The notes under the pieces are model-generated. The model saw only the letters and a list, made by a program, of their open reading frames with translations, had not been told where the DNA came from and did no database searches. Below are positions 1 through 8,855 of a DNA stretch of 64,000 bases, piece by piece; position 1 is the stretch's first letter, and each line of letters begins with the position of its first letter. Made by a program: the position numbers and the translations under genes. Origin of the DNA: Methanococcoides alaskense. GTDB lineage: Archaea; Halobacteriota; Methanosarcinia; Methanosarcinales; Methanosarcinaceae. The stretch lies in the NCBI RefSeq assembly GCF_031454185.1, contig NZ_JAVDQI010000011.1:23106-87105 (forward strand), given 5' to 3'.

Positions 1-1643
1 TTTATAGCAGGCATTCCAATGTCAATTCCATAGCTCATGTCAATATTTTTTACTGATGCAATAGGTTCCATCAATTCTTTTATTTCATTAATAGTATCAG
101 ATACAAAGAATTCATTCATATGAAGTTCCATTTTGCCAGCTTCTATCTTTGAGATAGAGAGGATGTCATTGATAATATTCAAAAGATGTTTTCCATTACT
201 AAGAACATTAGACATGTATTTTCTCTGATATTCATTCAAAGAGCCATGACTTTCATTGCAGATCACATCCGAAAAACCAATTATCGAATTTAGAGGTGTC
301 TTCAATTCATGGCTAATGTTTGCGAGGAATTCACTCTTGGACTGGTTGGCAGTTTCTGCAACAAGTTTTGCATGCATTATTGCATTCTCTGCTTTCTTGC
401 GTTCAGTAATATCCCTTATAATTGCCATGTCTGCTGGCCTACCTTCATATTCGATAGCAGATGGGCTTACGTCCACTGGAATTCTCCCCCCTTCCTTTGA
501 GATTATCTCGATCTCATAATTAGTGGAGACCTCTCCCCCATTCAATCTCTTCATATACCTTTCTTGTACCACTTCTTTGTATTCAGGTAGAATAAAATCA
601 ATGAACGGTTTTTCGAGTTCTTCTTCAATAGAGAAGCCAGTAATACTCGCTATCGTTTGGTTCCCGAATTTTATTAGACCATCTTGAAGAATGATAATTC
701 CATCGTTTCCTTTTTCGACTAGCGTGTGGTACTTATTTTCACTAGCCTTAAGTGCCCTCTCTGCTTGTTTGTGCTCAAGACTGGCCCCGATAATGTTGGC
801 CACCATACGTAAAAGGCTAATGTCCTCTTCTGCCCACTCTCCAATATCAACCACATTGTCCAAACCGATAAACCCAGCAAGCTTATTATTCATATGAATG
901 GGGAAAACAAGCAATGATCTTACATCCTGTATTTCAAGGAGTTCTTTCTCTGCCGCTGCTTCTTCGGGTAAAGCTGAAACATCGCTAATGCAAATTGATT
1001 CGCCATTATTGAGTTTTTTCATCCACCAAGGGAACATGTCTAAAGGAAGATTCTGAAGGTTTTCTTTTTGGCATGAATTACCCCCTTTGCAATATTCATG
1101 CGTATTATCCATCGTAGTTCCATCATCATTAAACAGAAAAATATAACTTCGACAGCTCTCACATATTTTGGAAATATCCTCAAGAGCTTTATCGATATTA
1201 AGATCAATATCATCAGAAAAAACAAACAAAGAGGAAATAGAAGATACTGCTTTTTCAATTTCAAGCTTCTTCACAAGGCGTGATTCTATATTCTTTATAC
1301 TTGAGATGTCAATAAAACTTTCGACAATAACCTGACAATCCTTTTTATTTACCAACGTTACAGTTTTCAAAATGGGAATTCTTTTGTCACCTTCGATCAA
1401 CAGTTCACTTTCTGATCTATCGATAGTTAGCTTCATATCACTAATTGGACATTTTCCACATTCTGTAGGACAGATGTATTTGTGACATGTATGACCAATA
1501 ATTTGTTCTCTTGGTCTACCGATCATCTCAGCAGCTGTAGCATTCACATCAATTATTTCATGAGTTTCCAGATCAATGATCACAATGCCAGCAATTAAAG
1601 AATCCACTAGGGGTGATAAATATTGATCATTTTCAAATTCCAT
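1..1643 (-). CDS. Sensor histidine kinase (PAS-GAF-PAS-HisKA), C-terminus cut by window edge
   Basis: Open reading frame of 547 codons running off the left end, with ATG at 1643-1641. I translated it by hand. Residues about 10-120 look like a PAS domain with a Cys-rich stretch around HTCHKYICPTECGKCP. A GAF-like region follows (about 140-290), then a second PAS (about 300-410) ending in RDITERKKAE. The HisKA dimerisation helix carries the phospho-acceptor motif SHELKTPLNS (about residue 440). The HATPase domain lies outside the window. No membrane segment is visible, so it is probably a soluble, redox or ligand sensing kinase of the kind abundant in Methanosarcinaceae. No response regulator is adjacent. 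A TATA-like box (TTTATATTAAA on the minus strand, about 1716-1733) lies upstream. The Cys cluster in the first PAS could bind metal or haem; that is inference. Confidence 0.88.
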   Translation of the reverse strand, partial: MEFENDQYLSPLVDSLIAGIVIIDLETHEIIDVNATAAEMIGRPREQIIGHTCHKYICPTECGKCPISDMKLTIDRSESELLIEGDKRIPILKTVTLVNKKDCQVIVESFIDISSIKNIESRLVKKLEIEKAVSSISSLFVFSDDIDLNIDKALEDISKICESCRSYIFLFNDDGTTMDNTHEYCKGGNSCQKENLQNLPLDMFPWWMKKLNNGESICISDVSALPEEAAAEKELLEIQDVRSLLVFPIHMNNKLAGFIGLDNVVDIGEWAEEDISLLRMVANIIGASLEHKQAERALKASENKYHTLVEKGNDGIIILQDGLIKFGNQTIASITGFSIEEELEKPFIDFILPEYKEVVQERYMKRLNGGEVSTNYEIEIISKEGGRIPVDVSPSAIEYEGRPADMAIIRDITERKKAENAIMHAKLVAETANQSKSEFLANISHELKTPLNSIIGFSDVICNESHGSLNEYQRKYMSNVLSNGKHLLNIINDILSISKIEAGKMELHMNEFFVSDTINEIKELMEPIASVKNIDMSYGIDIGMPAI

Positions 1644-1967
1644 GTACACTCCCCTGCAACGTAGTAAATTTACCAGTAACACAAAAATACTTGCCCCCAA
1701 AACTTAATCGTTCTTATTTAATATAAATAATGCCCCATATATAGTATTTTCTTATTATAACCCTATCAATAGAATCACAAAAACACAGAAAAAAGCTGTC
1801 AAAATATCAGCTTCTGACCAATCAAACGAAGGGATTAGAACTTTCAACTTCACGCATTATTCTGGAATTTTTTAACTTGGTCTATACTGGTGTATGGAAA
1901 ACTACAAAAAGGTCAACGAATCAATGATCTGGGAGGAGATCGAGCACATTCTGAGCAGGAACTGGTT
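1644..1967. other. Intergenic region with kinase promoter and a 25-codon reading frame
   Basis: AT-rich spacer between a kinase start and the 3' end of the glycosyltransferase. It holds the probable kinase TATA box. A 25-codon plus-strand frame (ATG 1894 to TAA 1971, MENYKKVNESMIWEEIEHIL...) overlaps the glycosyltransferase stop. It could be a relic of a longer protein. I would not call it a gene. Confidence 0.3.
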
Positions 1968-3119
1968 TTAATTAAGTGCCTGCCGATATACCTCTCCAGT
2001 CTTCTTTGCTATATCTTGCCAGTCAAAGGATGAAATTACCCTCTCGCGCCCTTTTTTCCCCATCATTCGCCTCTTTTCCGGATCATTGTATAATCTAGCA
2101 ATCGCTTCTGCAATATTTGCACCGCTTTCCGGCTCCACCAGAAGCCCGGTCCTGTTGTGGTTAATTATATCTGGTATCCCTCCGACCCGTGACCCAATGC
2201 ATGCGGTCTCACATGCCATGGCTTCCATGAGCACAATACCGAAAGGCTCATAGATGCTTGGTAGCACGAACACGTCGGAGAGAGAGTATAATTTAATGAG
2301 TTCATGCTTCCCCACATGCGGAAGGCAGAGGATATGCTTATCATGATATATATCCGGCTGGCCGACCAGAACCAGAATTACCTCTGGAATATCTTTCTGG
2401 AGTCTTCGCACGGCATCAACCAGATACCTCACACCCTTTTGTGGGTCATTCCTTCCAACAAACAGCACAACGAATCGGTCATCAAGTTTGTATTTTCTTT
2501 TGAGGTCATCCGCATTTTGGTGTTTGAATGTCTCAGTATCCACACCATTTGGAATGATCGTAATCCTATCAGGTTCGATCTCAAATGTTTGCTCCAGTTC
2601 TTCTTGTATGGACTTTGATACTGCAATGAACCTGTCCACCATGCCCACAACATTTTTCTCCATCATGACACTCAGACCGTCTGGCTTCGTTCTGTTGACA
2701 TCTATACTGTGAGCTGTCATCACCAGTGGCAACTGGGTGCTTTGCTTTGATAATGTAGCAGCTAACTGGATCAAACCACCATGCGAGTGCAACAGATCCA
2801 GACTGCCATCTAAGAACTGTTTCTTCACCATAGCAGCTACAGTGGTGTTGGTCAGTATCTTCTTATATACCGCACTAAAATCATTAGATGCCTGATAATG
2901 AAGTTCTGGTGGTCCGTGTACACATACATTTTTAACCAACTGTTCATTCGATTCCTGTACATTGGCCGTAAACACATGTACCTGATCATTTCCGATTGCA
3001 AGACTTCGGGTTAGCTCACCTACATGAATACCCACACCACCAAAAAAATAAGGAGGATACTCATAAGAAAGGATACCAATATTAGCACCAAACTCTGTCT
3101 TTTTTAGACTAAAACCCAT
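1968..3119 (-). CDS. Glycosyltransferase family 4 (glycogen/starch-synthase-like)
   Basis: 383 residues with a GT-B fold pattern. The N-terminal Rossmann half begins GILSYEYPPYFFGGVGIHVG, the glycine-rich donor/acceptor loop also seen in glycogen synthases. The C-terminal half has VLFVGRNDPQKGVRYL and the GT4 EX7E motif region (LPSIYEPFGIVLMEAMACE). Length is normal for a GT4 enzyme. The start is supported by GGTGGGGT just upstream on the minus strand. It is divergent from a GH15 glucoamylase 178 bp away, so a role in making or remodelling an intracellular alpha-glucan reserve is likely (inference from neighbourhood). It could instead act on another sugar acceptor, since GT4 specificity cannot be read from sequence. 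Cytoplasmic, without a signal peptide. Confidence 0.88.
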   Translation of the reverse strand: MGFSLKKTEFGANIGILSYEYPPYFFGGVGIHVGELTRSLAIGNDQVHVFTANVQESNEQLVKNVCVHGPPELHYQASNDFSAVYKKILTNTTVAAMVKKQFLDGSLDLLHSHGGLIQLAATLSKQSTQLPLVMTAHSIDVNRTKPDGLSVMMEKNVVGMVDRFIAVSKSIQEELEQTFEIEPDRITIIPNGVDTETFKHQNADDLKRKYKLDDRFVVLFVGRNDPQKGVRYLVDAVRRLQKDIPEVILVLVGQPDIYHDKHILCLPHVGKHELIKLYSLSDVFVLPSIYEPFGIVLMEAMACETACIGSRVGGIPDIINHNRTGLLVEPESGANIAEAIARLYNDPEKRRMMGKKGRERVISSFDWQDIAKKTGEVYRQALN

Positions 3120-3297
3120 ACTTATACCCCACCACTTAATTCCGTTATAATATCAAAGCTAATTTGATATCTTGACCCTTTAAATTAGAACCCCAATAAT
3201 TTAATGGCGTCATTTCTCGTTTCCCATAAAGCAGGAAACTACTTTAGCTCATGATGCGTAATTATACGTGAGAATCTACATTAAAGGTGACGCTCAA

Positions 3298-5235
3298 ATG
3301 CCTAAACCACTCGTTGTTGGAAACGGTTCACTGCTAGTGAATCTTGATATGAATGAAAGCATCCGGGACATGTATTTTCCCCACATAGGAAATGAGAACC
3401 ATGTGAATGGACGACATTGTAGGATAGGGGTGAAAGTAGATGGGAAAAATCTTGGTCTGGTCTCTCTGATAGGGGATGATTGGAGCCACAAACTTGGTTA
3501 CCAAAATGACAGGTTAGTAACTGATACCTACTATCGCAATGATCGTCTTGAAATTGAGTTGAGGCTCAACGAATGTGTACACCCTCATGAGAATATATTC
3601 ATTCGAAAGATAGCAATAACCAATACCGACACCATAGACGTGGATATGAAGCTACTTTTTAGCCATGATATTGCCCTTTACGAGAACCCGAATGGCGATA
3701 CGGCTATCTATGATCCTGCACTACGATCCATAATACATTACAAGGACTCACGCTACTTCCTTATCAGTGGTTCACCATACTTTGACCAGTATGAAGTAGG
3801 TCAAAAAGGGACGGATGAATCTGGTGCTATTAGGTCTGGAGAGCTTAACATGAACTCCATTCAGGTGGGGGCAGTGAACAGTTTAATAAGTTTCTCCCAG
3901 CAGCTGGCAGCTGGAGAAACAAAAATAATACATTACTGGATCGCAGTAGGGAAAACTTTCTTTGAAGTCAAGCGACTCAACGAGCTTGTCCTTGATGCAA
4001 CACCTGAAAAGATCATGAGTGAAGCAGGACAGCACTCTTATTCATGGGTGAACAAGGAAAAGTACGATTTTTATGATCTTCCAACAAAAGTGGGTGACTT
4101 ATTCAAACACAGTCTGCTTATTATGAGGTCACAGATCGATAACGGTGGCGCGATAATAGCTGCCAATGACAGTGATATTCTTGAAAGGTTCAACATGGAT
4201 TCATACAGTTATATGTGGCCACGAGATAGTGCATATATCGCTATGGCACTGGATATAACACGTTACTCCGGGACTGTACAGAAATTCTTTGAATACTGCC
4301 AGGGACTTATCCATGAAAACGGGTATTTCCTGCAAAAATACAATCCCACAGGTACCCTTGCAAGTGGTTGGATGCCTTGGCTAACACCTGAGGGAAAGAT
4401 CCAACTTCCGATACAGGAAGATAGTACAGCGCTTATTATCGTTGCTTTGTGGAACCATTATAAAATGACAAGATCCATCGAGAACATCGATCCGGCATAC
4501 CACTCACTAATAATACCGGCCGCTGAGTTCATGATCAAGTACAGGGATCCCTCTACCGGACTCCCAAAACCCAGTTATAATCTGTGGGAGGAGAAAAGAG
4601 CGGTTCACAGCTATACATGTTCAACAGTGTATGCGGGGCTCATATGTGCTGCCAAGTTCGCGACAATGTATGGCGACACGGATCTCGCAGAAAGCTACAA
4701 CAAGGCTGCTCTGGAAATAAAAGAGGGGATCGAGAATCACCTATATGATAAAGAACTGGGGAGGTTCCTGCGAAGCATCAATCCTAGGGATGAGACCGTA
4801 GATGCCAGTCTCTACGCCGTATCCCAGTTCGGGGTGCTTCCTCACGACGATACCAGAATGGTTAGCACCATGAAAAGTATAGAAAGCATACTTTCGGTGA
4901 AGACTAAGGTGGGAGGCATCGCTCGCTTCTATAAAGATAAATATCAAGAGGTTTCACAATACGATCCGGAGATCGTTCCAGGCAATCCCTGGTTCATATG
5001 TACCTTATGGGTAGCAGAATGGCATATACAGATGGCAAAGAGCATCGGCGACCTGCAAAAAGCAAGGGAAATGATACTGTGGGCCACAGATAGAGCCACA
5101 GAGACCGGGATGTTGGCAGAACAGCTGAATCCGTTTGATGGGAGTCCTTTAAGTGTGAGTCCTCTCACTTGGGCACATGCCACTTTTGTACTAACTGTCA
5201 TGGCCTTTGTCGAGAAAGCAAGATCATTGGAGTAA
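3298..5235 (+). CDS. Glycoside hydrolase family 15 (glucoamylase-like)
   Basis: 645 residues from the preferred ATG at 3298, which has GGTGA seven bases upstream; an in-frame GTG at 3268 has no such site. The N-terminal beta-sandwich domain (about 1-250) starts KPLVVGNGSLLVNLD. The (alpha/alpha)6 catalytic barrel follows, with YSYMWPRDSAYIAMALD at about residue 305 and the general-base region GMLAEQLNPFDGSPLSVSPL near the C-terminus. This arrangement is that of prokaryotic glucoamylase/glucodextranase and trehalase-like GH15 enzymes, which release glucose from alpha-glucans. No signal peptide is present, so it should act inside the cell on stored polysaccharide. The divergent GT4 gene would supply synthesis and this enzyme degradation. 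Substrate (glycogen, dextrin or trehalose) is uncertain. Confidence 0.9.
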   Translation: MPKPLVVGNGSLLVNLDMNESIRDMYFPHIGNENHVNGRHCRIGVKVDGKNLGLVSLIGDDWSHKLGYQNDRLVTDTYYRNDRLEIELRLNECVHPHENIFIRKIAITNTDTIDVDMKLLFSHDIALYENPNGDTAIYDPALRSIIHYKDSRYFLISGSPYFDQYEVGQKGTDESGAIRSGELNMNSIQVGAVNSLISFSQQLAAGETKIIHYWIAVGKTFFEVKRLNELVLDATPEKIMSEAGQHSYSWVNKEKYDFYDLPTKVGDLFKHSLLIMRSQIDNGGAIIAANDSDILERFNMDSYSYMWPRDSAYIAMALDITRYSGTVQKFFEYCQGLIHENGYFLQKYNPTGTLASGWMPWLTPEGKIQLPIQEDSTALIIVALWNHYKMTRSIENIDPAYHSLIIPAAEFMIKYRDPSTGLPKPSYNLWEEKRAVHSYTCSTVYAGLICAAKFATMYGDTDLAESYNKAALEIKEGIENHLYDKELGRFLRSINPRDETVDASLYAVSQFGVLPHDDTRMVSTMKSIESILSVKTKVGGIARFYKDKYQEVSQYDPEIVPGNPWFICTLWVAEWHIQMAKSIGDLQKAREMILWATDRATETGMLAEQLNPFDGSPLSVSPLTWAHATFVLTVMAFVEKARSLE

Positions 5236-5249
5236 CAACAGTTGATTAT

Positions 5250-5515
5250 CGATATCCGAGATACTATGCAATAGGATCTTATGATCAATAACAGAGAAAT
5301 AAAAGAGATAAAAGATCACTTCAATAAGGGCATATGAGCCAATTATAAGAGAATACCACCTTTTCGGTAATTCTCATCCCCCATAAGTCCCCAAACTCGC
5401 TTCGTATTATAGACTCCCACACCCATTTACTATATTGGTTTATAGGTTAAAAACGATTACGATTAAATACTTAATTATTTTAAAAGGTAGTTATTTCCTT
5501 GTAACTATTATTCGA
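5250..5515 (-). repeat. Structured dispersed repeat, copy 1
   Basis: Copy 1 of a four-copy family. The palindromic core is 5326-5426, with outer arms at 5326-5338 and 5414-5426. The inner hairpin pairs GAGAAT with ATTCTC around ACC/GGT. On the minus strand the outer-stem mismatches are largely G-U wobbles, with two true mismatches, so the RNA would be read leftwards. 5' of the core on the plus strand lie worn traces of the metzincin-like tail (ending AAAGATCACTTCAATAA). The other side has an AT-rich segment of about 80 bp shared with copy 2. The element fills most of the gap between the GH15 and marC genes. Confidence 0.75.
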
Positions 5516-5690
5516 AATTAAAATGAAATGATAGCTTGAAAACACTAATGGATAGCTGAAGAGAAAATGCTCCCATTTCCTTTTTTAAATTTTCAAAAAT
5601 TTGAATAGAAGTACCATTTTGCACCTTAAATCATCTCAAGAAAATAACACAGTCTTATATTTTTTAAGTAATGTACACTTATATTGATCA

Positions 5691-6329
5691 ATGGATCTTG
5701 TCGGTTATTTCATTTATTCATTTATCACATTGTTCGTCATTATGAGCCCAATTACCGCAGTAATTACATTTATAACGCTCACCAATGATCTGACCCTGGG
5801 TGAAAAGAATGTAATTGCAAAGAAATCGGTTGCTTTAGCTTTTGTCATTGCCGTATTTTTCATGTTTACGGGAAACATTATCCTGGATGTTCTTGGGATC
5901 AGTCTTGATTCACTGAAAGTTGCTGGTGGCCTGTTACTTATTATGATAGCTTTTGAAATGATGCAGGCTAAGACCTCAAGAGAAAGCATTACTGATAAAG
6001 AGATGGATGAATCTTCTAAACGTGACGATATCTGGATCTTCCCAATTGCAATGCCTATACTAACAGGTCCTGCCACCATAACAACAGTCATAGTTCTTAC
6101 AGAAACCGCTGGATTAGTTCAGCAAAAAACGCTCATTATGCTCGCATTGGTACTAACTTATTCAATAACCCTGGTAACATTTCTCTTTTCCAGGAGAATA
6201 CACAAAAAAATAGGATATAATGGAATGCTGGTACTTACCAGACTTTTTGGTCTGTTCCTAGGTGCAATTTCAGTGAGTATGGTCGCCAGTGGGATATGGG
6301 GAATTTATTTGAGTCTGAATCCACTATAA
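5691..6329 (+). CDS. MarC/UPF0056-family membrane protein
   Basis: 212 residues, almost entirely hydrophobic, with about six transmembrane helices. The N-terminal YSFITLFVIMSPITAVITFI and the half-repeat glycine-rich helices (KVAGGLLLIMIAFEMM and later LTRLFGLFLGAISVSMVASG) are typical of MarC proteins. A central loop near residues 95-120 is followed by FPIAMPILTGPATITTVIVL. The family is predicted to transport small molecules and was misnamed for multiple antibiotic resistance; its substrate is unknown. A TATA-like stretch about 30 bp upstream and the lack of a ribosome binding site suggest a nearly leaderless transcript. Stand-alone gene. Confidence 0.88.
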   Translation: MDLVGYFIYSFITLFVIMSPITAVITFITLTNDLTLGEKNVIAKKSVALAFVIAVFFMFTGNIILDVLGISLDSLKVAGGLLLIMIAFEMMQAKTSRESITDKEMDESSKRDDIWIFPIAMPILTGPATITTVIVLTETAGLVQQKTLIMLALVLTYSITLVTFLFSRRIHKKIGYNGMLVLTRLFGLFLGAISVSMVASGIWGIYLSLNPL

Positions 6330-6616
6330 ATGTAACCTCCGAGATATTTTGGAAAGATCGATGTTGATTTCTATCCTGAATCTTTTTTCTTTCACCAATA
6401 ATTAGAATTATTTTTCAACTTTCATTTATATAGTCAAACGTTACCCCACTGAATAAACAATTCGGTGGACCTACAAAAATTGATGGAAATATCCGGCATA
6501 TGTTATCAATTCTGTTACCATTTTATATCTATTAGTATCCAATCATGGGGTCAAAAACCGTTATCAATCAATAAACCAACTTTCAAGAATATATCATAAC
6601 ACAGGAGAAATGAAAC
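6330..6616. other. Intergenic spacer
   Basis: AT-rich spacer without a credible coding frame. A TATA-like tract (TTTTATATCT) near 6520 and AGGAG just before 6617 serve the next gene. Confidence 0.4.
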
Positions 6617-6973
6617 ATGTCAAATTCACAAATATTATCAACAGAAGAGCTTTTTGCACTCCCAAAGAATGAATTCATTAACAGGTGCAAAGAATGGTGT
6701 AATGAGTTCAATGATGGACAACCTATGAAAACAAATGAAGATAATCCATGCCCTGTTCACGCATGGGTAGCACTTAATGGGAAGAAATGCGCTCATGAGA
6801 CCGTTGCCAACATTGCACAGTGTCCCGTATGCGATCAACCAATGTGCCCGGATTGTATGAATCATAATGTACACCAACTCTCAAGAGTAACCGGATATAT
6901 ATCAAATGTTAGTGGATGGAACGCTGCAAAAAGGCAGGAACTTAAAGACCGGGTGCAATCTGATATAAAATGA
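6617..6973 (+). CDS. Stand-alone protein resembling the C-terminal domain of anaerobic ribonucleotide reductase (NrdD-like)
   Basis: 118 residues. A zinc-type cluster CPVCDQPMCPDC sits at about 70-81. It is followed by SRVTGYISNVSGWNAAKRQE, which matches the glycyl-radical loop and C-terminal tail of class III ribonucleotide reductase (consensus R-x-x-G-Y then W-N). The roughly 500-residue catalytic barrel of NrdD is absent and there is no adjacent activase. Short free-standing versions are often auto-annotated as anaerobic ribonucleoside-triphosphate reductase. It could be a spare radical-domain module or an unrelated zinc protein that keeps this tail. The cell also has a class II reductase at 44794-47193. 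Start supported by AGGAG ten bases upstream. Confidence 0.7.
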   Translation: MSNSQILSTEELFALPKNEFINRCKEWCNEFNDGQPMKTNEDNPCPVHAWVALNGKKCAHETVANIAQCPVCDQPMCPDCMNHNVHQLSRVTGYISNVSGWNAAKRQELKDRVQSDIK

Positions 6974-7285
6974 TGTGATCTACAGATAAAGGGACAATTG
7001 GGGGGCCTATTTATCAATCTGTTTTCTAATTCATTATGATCACATTCGAATTAGATATATCATCAGAATATTCATTGTGCTCTCTAACATATCCATTGAT
7101 TTCAGAGATCAAAATAAAGGAAAAAACCAAATGATCAAAGCACAAAGTTTAAACTGACATACTCATATATTTTTGAATGGTAAATATAAATTATTTATTA
7201 CAGAAGATATTTGTCCACAATTAAATGTTGAGTAACTAAATGTCTGTATAAGACATAGATACCAACAGAGTGGGGGGAAAAGATA
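6974..7285. other. Intergenic spacer with promoter
   Basis: No coding frame seen. A TATA-like element (AAATATAAATTATTTATTA, about 7182-7200) and GGGGGG at about 7272-7280 point to transcription and translation of the following lipoprotein gene. Confidence 0.4.
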
Positions 7286-8515
7286 ATGATATCAAGAAAT
7301 GCAAGTAAAGCACTAATGGTGATACTGTCGGTGCTCATAATACTAACATCCGGCTGTGTTGAAGACGAAGGGGAGGTCGGATCAGAGCAGCTATTCGATC
7401 AAAGTAAACTGAATGTTATCGAGGTCACAAATTTGCCAGTAGTGGATGGTGAAGTGGATGATCTATGGGTTGATGCTCCGGAACTGAACGTGCCGCTTGG
7501 TGAGACATACGATACACAAGACCCTGAAAGTATTACCGACTGTGCTGGATGTCATGCCTATGACAGCGACACAACAGTTACACTAAAAGCTCTTCATGAT
7601 GACACTCGTCTTACCGTCTTGGCGACCTGGCCTGACCCAACAGCAAGTTTCACCCGCGGAGGTTCCTGGTCATTCATTGATGGAGCATGGATGAAACTGA
7701 ATTCGGAACAATCCGAGGACCGCATATCTTTCTTCTGGCCTATCGGAGAGATACAGGGCGAACCTTTTGATACCGGGGGATGTATGGCTAAATGTCATAT
7801 GTATTATCCAACGGACACTGACCCTCATGTCAGTACCCATGGAATCATTGATGATTCATGGTTAAAGGACGGAAGAGCGGATATGTGGCATAGTAAGGCA
7901 GGAAGAGGAACAGGGCTGACATCGACCACAACCTCAGACCTTACGGTAGATCCAGATTCTCATGAGGTTGTTGCTGGAACTATCTCTATGATCGGGTATG
8001 CTGATGACAAGTACGTTGATGTTTGGGCAAACGATACCATCAATGGAGAAGATGGTGGCCGCTATGGTGATGACGGTACCAGTGCATATTCGCATAATCG
8101 TATTGCTGATAAGTCACGTCCAAAATACATGGAAAAGGACCCTCTCGATTTTGCTGATGCCATGGTCCTAACTCAAGCAGAGATCGATGCGGGCGAGACC
8201 ATCGGAAATGAAGACACAGGCCTTAGCGATGAAGATGCCGTCACTTACTGGCCTAACTATGAGGTTTTGGATGCCATAGTTCCAGAACGAGTCCTCAGGA
8301 CTCCAGACAGTAGCCGTGCTGACATACAATTTGGAGCTGTGTGGAAAGATGGGATATGGACTGCTGAACTAGGAAGGGACCTTATCAATGCCAACGAAGA
8401 TGATGTTCAGTTCAATACAAGTGAAGAACATTTCTTCGGGGTTGCCATATTTGATAACTCCCGGCATGGTTATCAGCACATGACCTCCCGGATGTATTAC
8501 ATGAAGTTCGTCTGA
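7286..8515 (+). CDS. Ethylbenzene dehydrogenase gamma-subunit-like cytochrome lipoprotein
   Basis: 409 residues. The N-terminus is a signal peptide with lipobox ILTSGC (Cys24), so the protein is probably exported and lipid-anchored. Residues 45-120 match the haem-binding domain of the gamma subunit of DMSO-reductase type II enzymes (PVVDGEVDDLWVDAPELNVP, then LKALHDDTRLTVLATWPDPT). CAGCH at 86-90 is a canonical c-type haem site, and CMAKCH at 166-171 is a CX3CH variant. The C-terminal half (W-x-A-E-L-G-R) continues the same beta-sandwich fold. No molybdoenzyme alpha or Fe-S beta subunit is nearby, so it is an orphan. A role in surface electron transfer is inference. Confidence 0.8.
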   Translation: MISRNASKALMVILSVLIILTSGCVEDEGEVGSEQLFDQSKLNVIEVTNLPVVDGEVDDLWVDAPELNVPLGETYDTQDPESITDCAGCHAYDSDTTVTLKALHDDTRLTVLATWPDPTASFTRGGSWSFIDGAWMKLNSEQSEDRISFFWPIGEIQGEPFDTGGCMAKCHMYYPTDTDPHVSTHGIIDDSWLKDGRADMWHSKAGRGTGLTSTTTSDLTVDPDSHEVVAGTISMIGYADDKYVDVWANDTINGEDGGRYGDDGTSAYSHNRIADKSRPKYMEKDPLDFADAMVLTQAEIDAGETIGNEDTGLSDEDAVTYWPNYEVLDAIVPERVLRTPDSSRADIQFGAVWKDGIWTAELGRDLINANEDDVQFNTSEEHFFGVAIFDNSRHGYQHMTSRMYYMKFV

Positions 8516-8693
8516 GTTCTTCATTTGATACGGATCGTTGAGAGGATGTGGTTGTGCAAAGGCGATCACTTCCTCCTTTACTATTTAGTTAAGAACTGTG
8601 CTCTTTTTGCTCCTCAATAATATGCAGCTTCGAATTCCAGGACGAAGTCTAACCTTATATATACTTTAAAGAAAAAAATAGAGTATAGTGATA
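8516..8693 (+). promoter_or_regulatory. Promoter region of the radical SAM/arsM operon
   Basis: A clear archaeal TATA box (CCTTATATATACTTTAAAG, about 8653-8671) places the transcription start near 8690-8700. That is upstream of the CPEC coding piece at 8694-8855 and supports the view that the gene originally began there. Confidence 0.5.
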
Positions 8694-8855
8694 TTGTGGG
8701 GGAAAGGCAATATTTGCTTTAAAGAGGGGGAATTTACAATTACAAAAGATCCAGAAAAGATTCCAGATGTAAATCGATCGCCTCAAAAAGACTTAGTGAG
8801 TGGTGAACGTATTGCAGGAACATCAAAAAGCGTGTGTCCTGAATGTCTTGTATAG
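8694..8855 (+). other. Out-of-frame N-terminal coding piece of the radical SAM gene
   Basis: This frame reads ...SGERIAGTSKSVCPECLV then TAG at 8853-8855. The next base frame continues IDCQIILRENMVFLRNHCVDHG, the expected continuation of the CxxC...CxxHG zinc-binding head of MJ0619/Tes-like radical SAM proteins. One missing base near 8850 explains the break. In this frame the only conventional starts are TTG 8694 and GTG 8796. Either a real frameshift, a sequencing error or an unusual recoding event. Confidence 0.55.

Noticed and set aside
1040..1283. Frames inside the first sensor kinase on either strand
   Set aside because: They are shadows of the PAS/GAF coding sequence.
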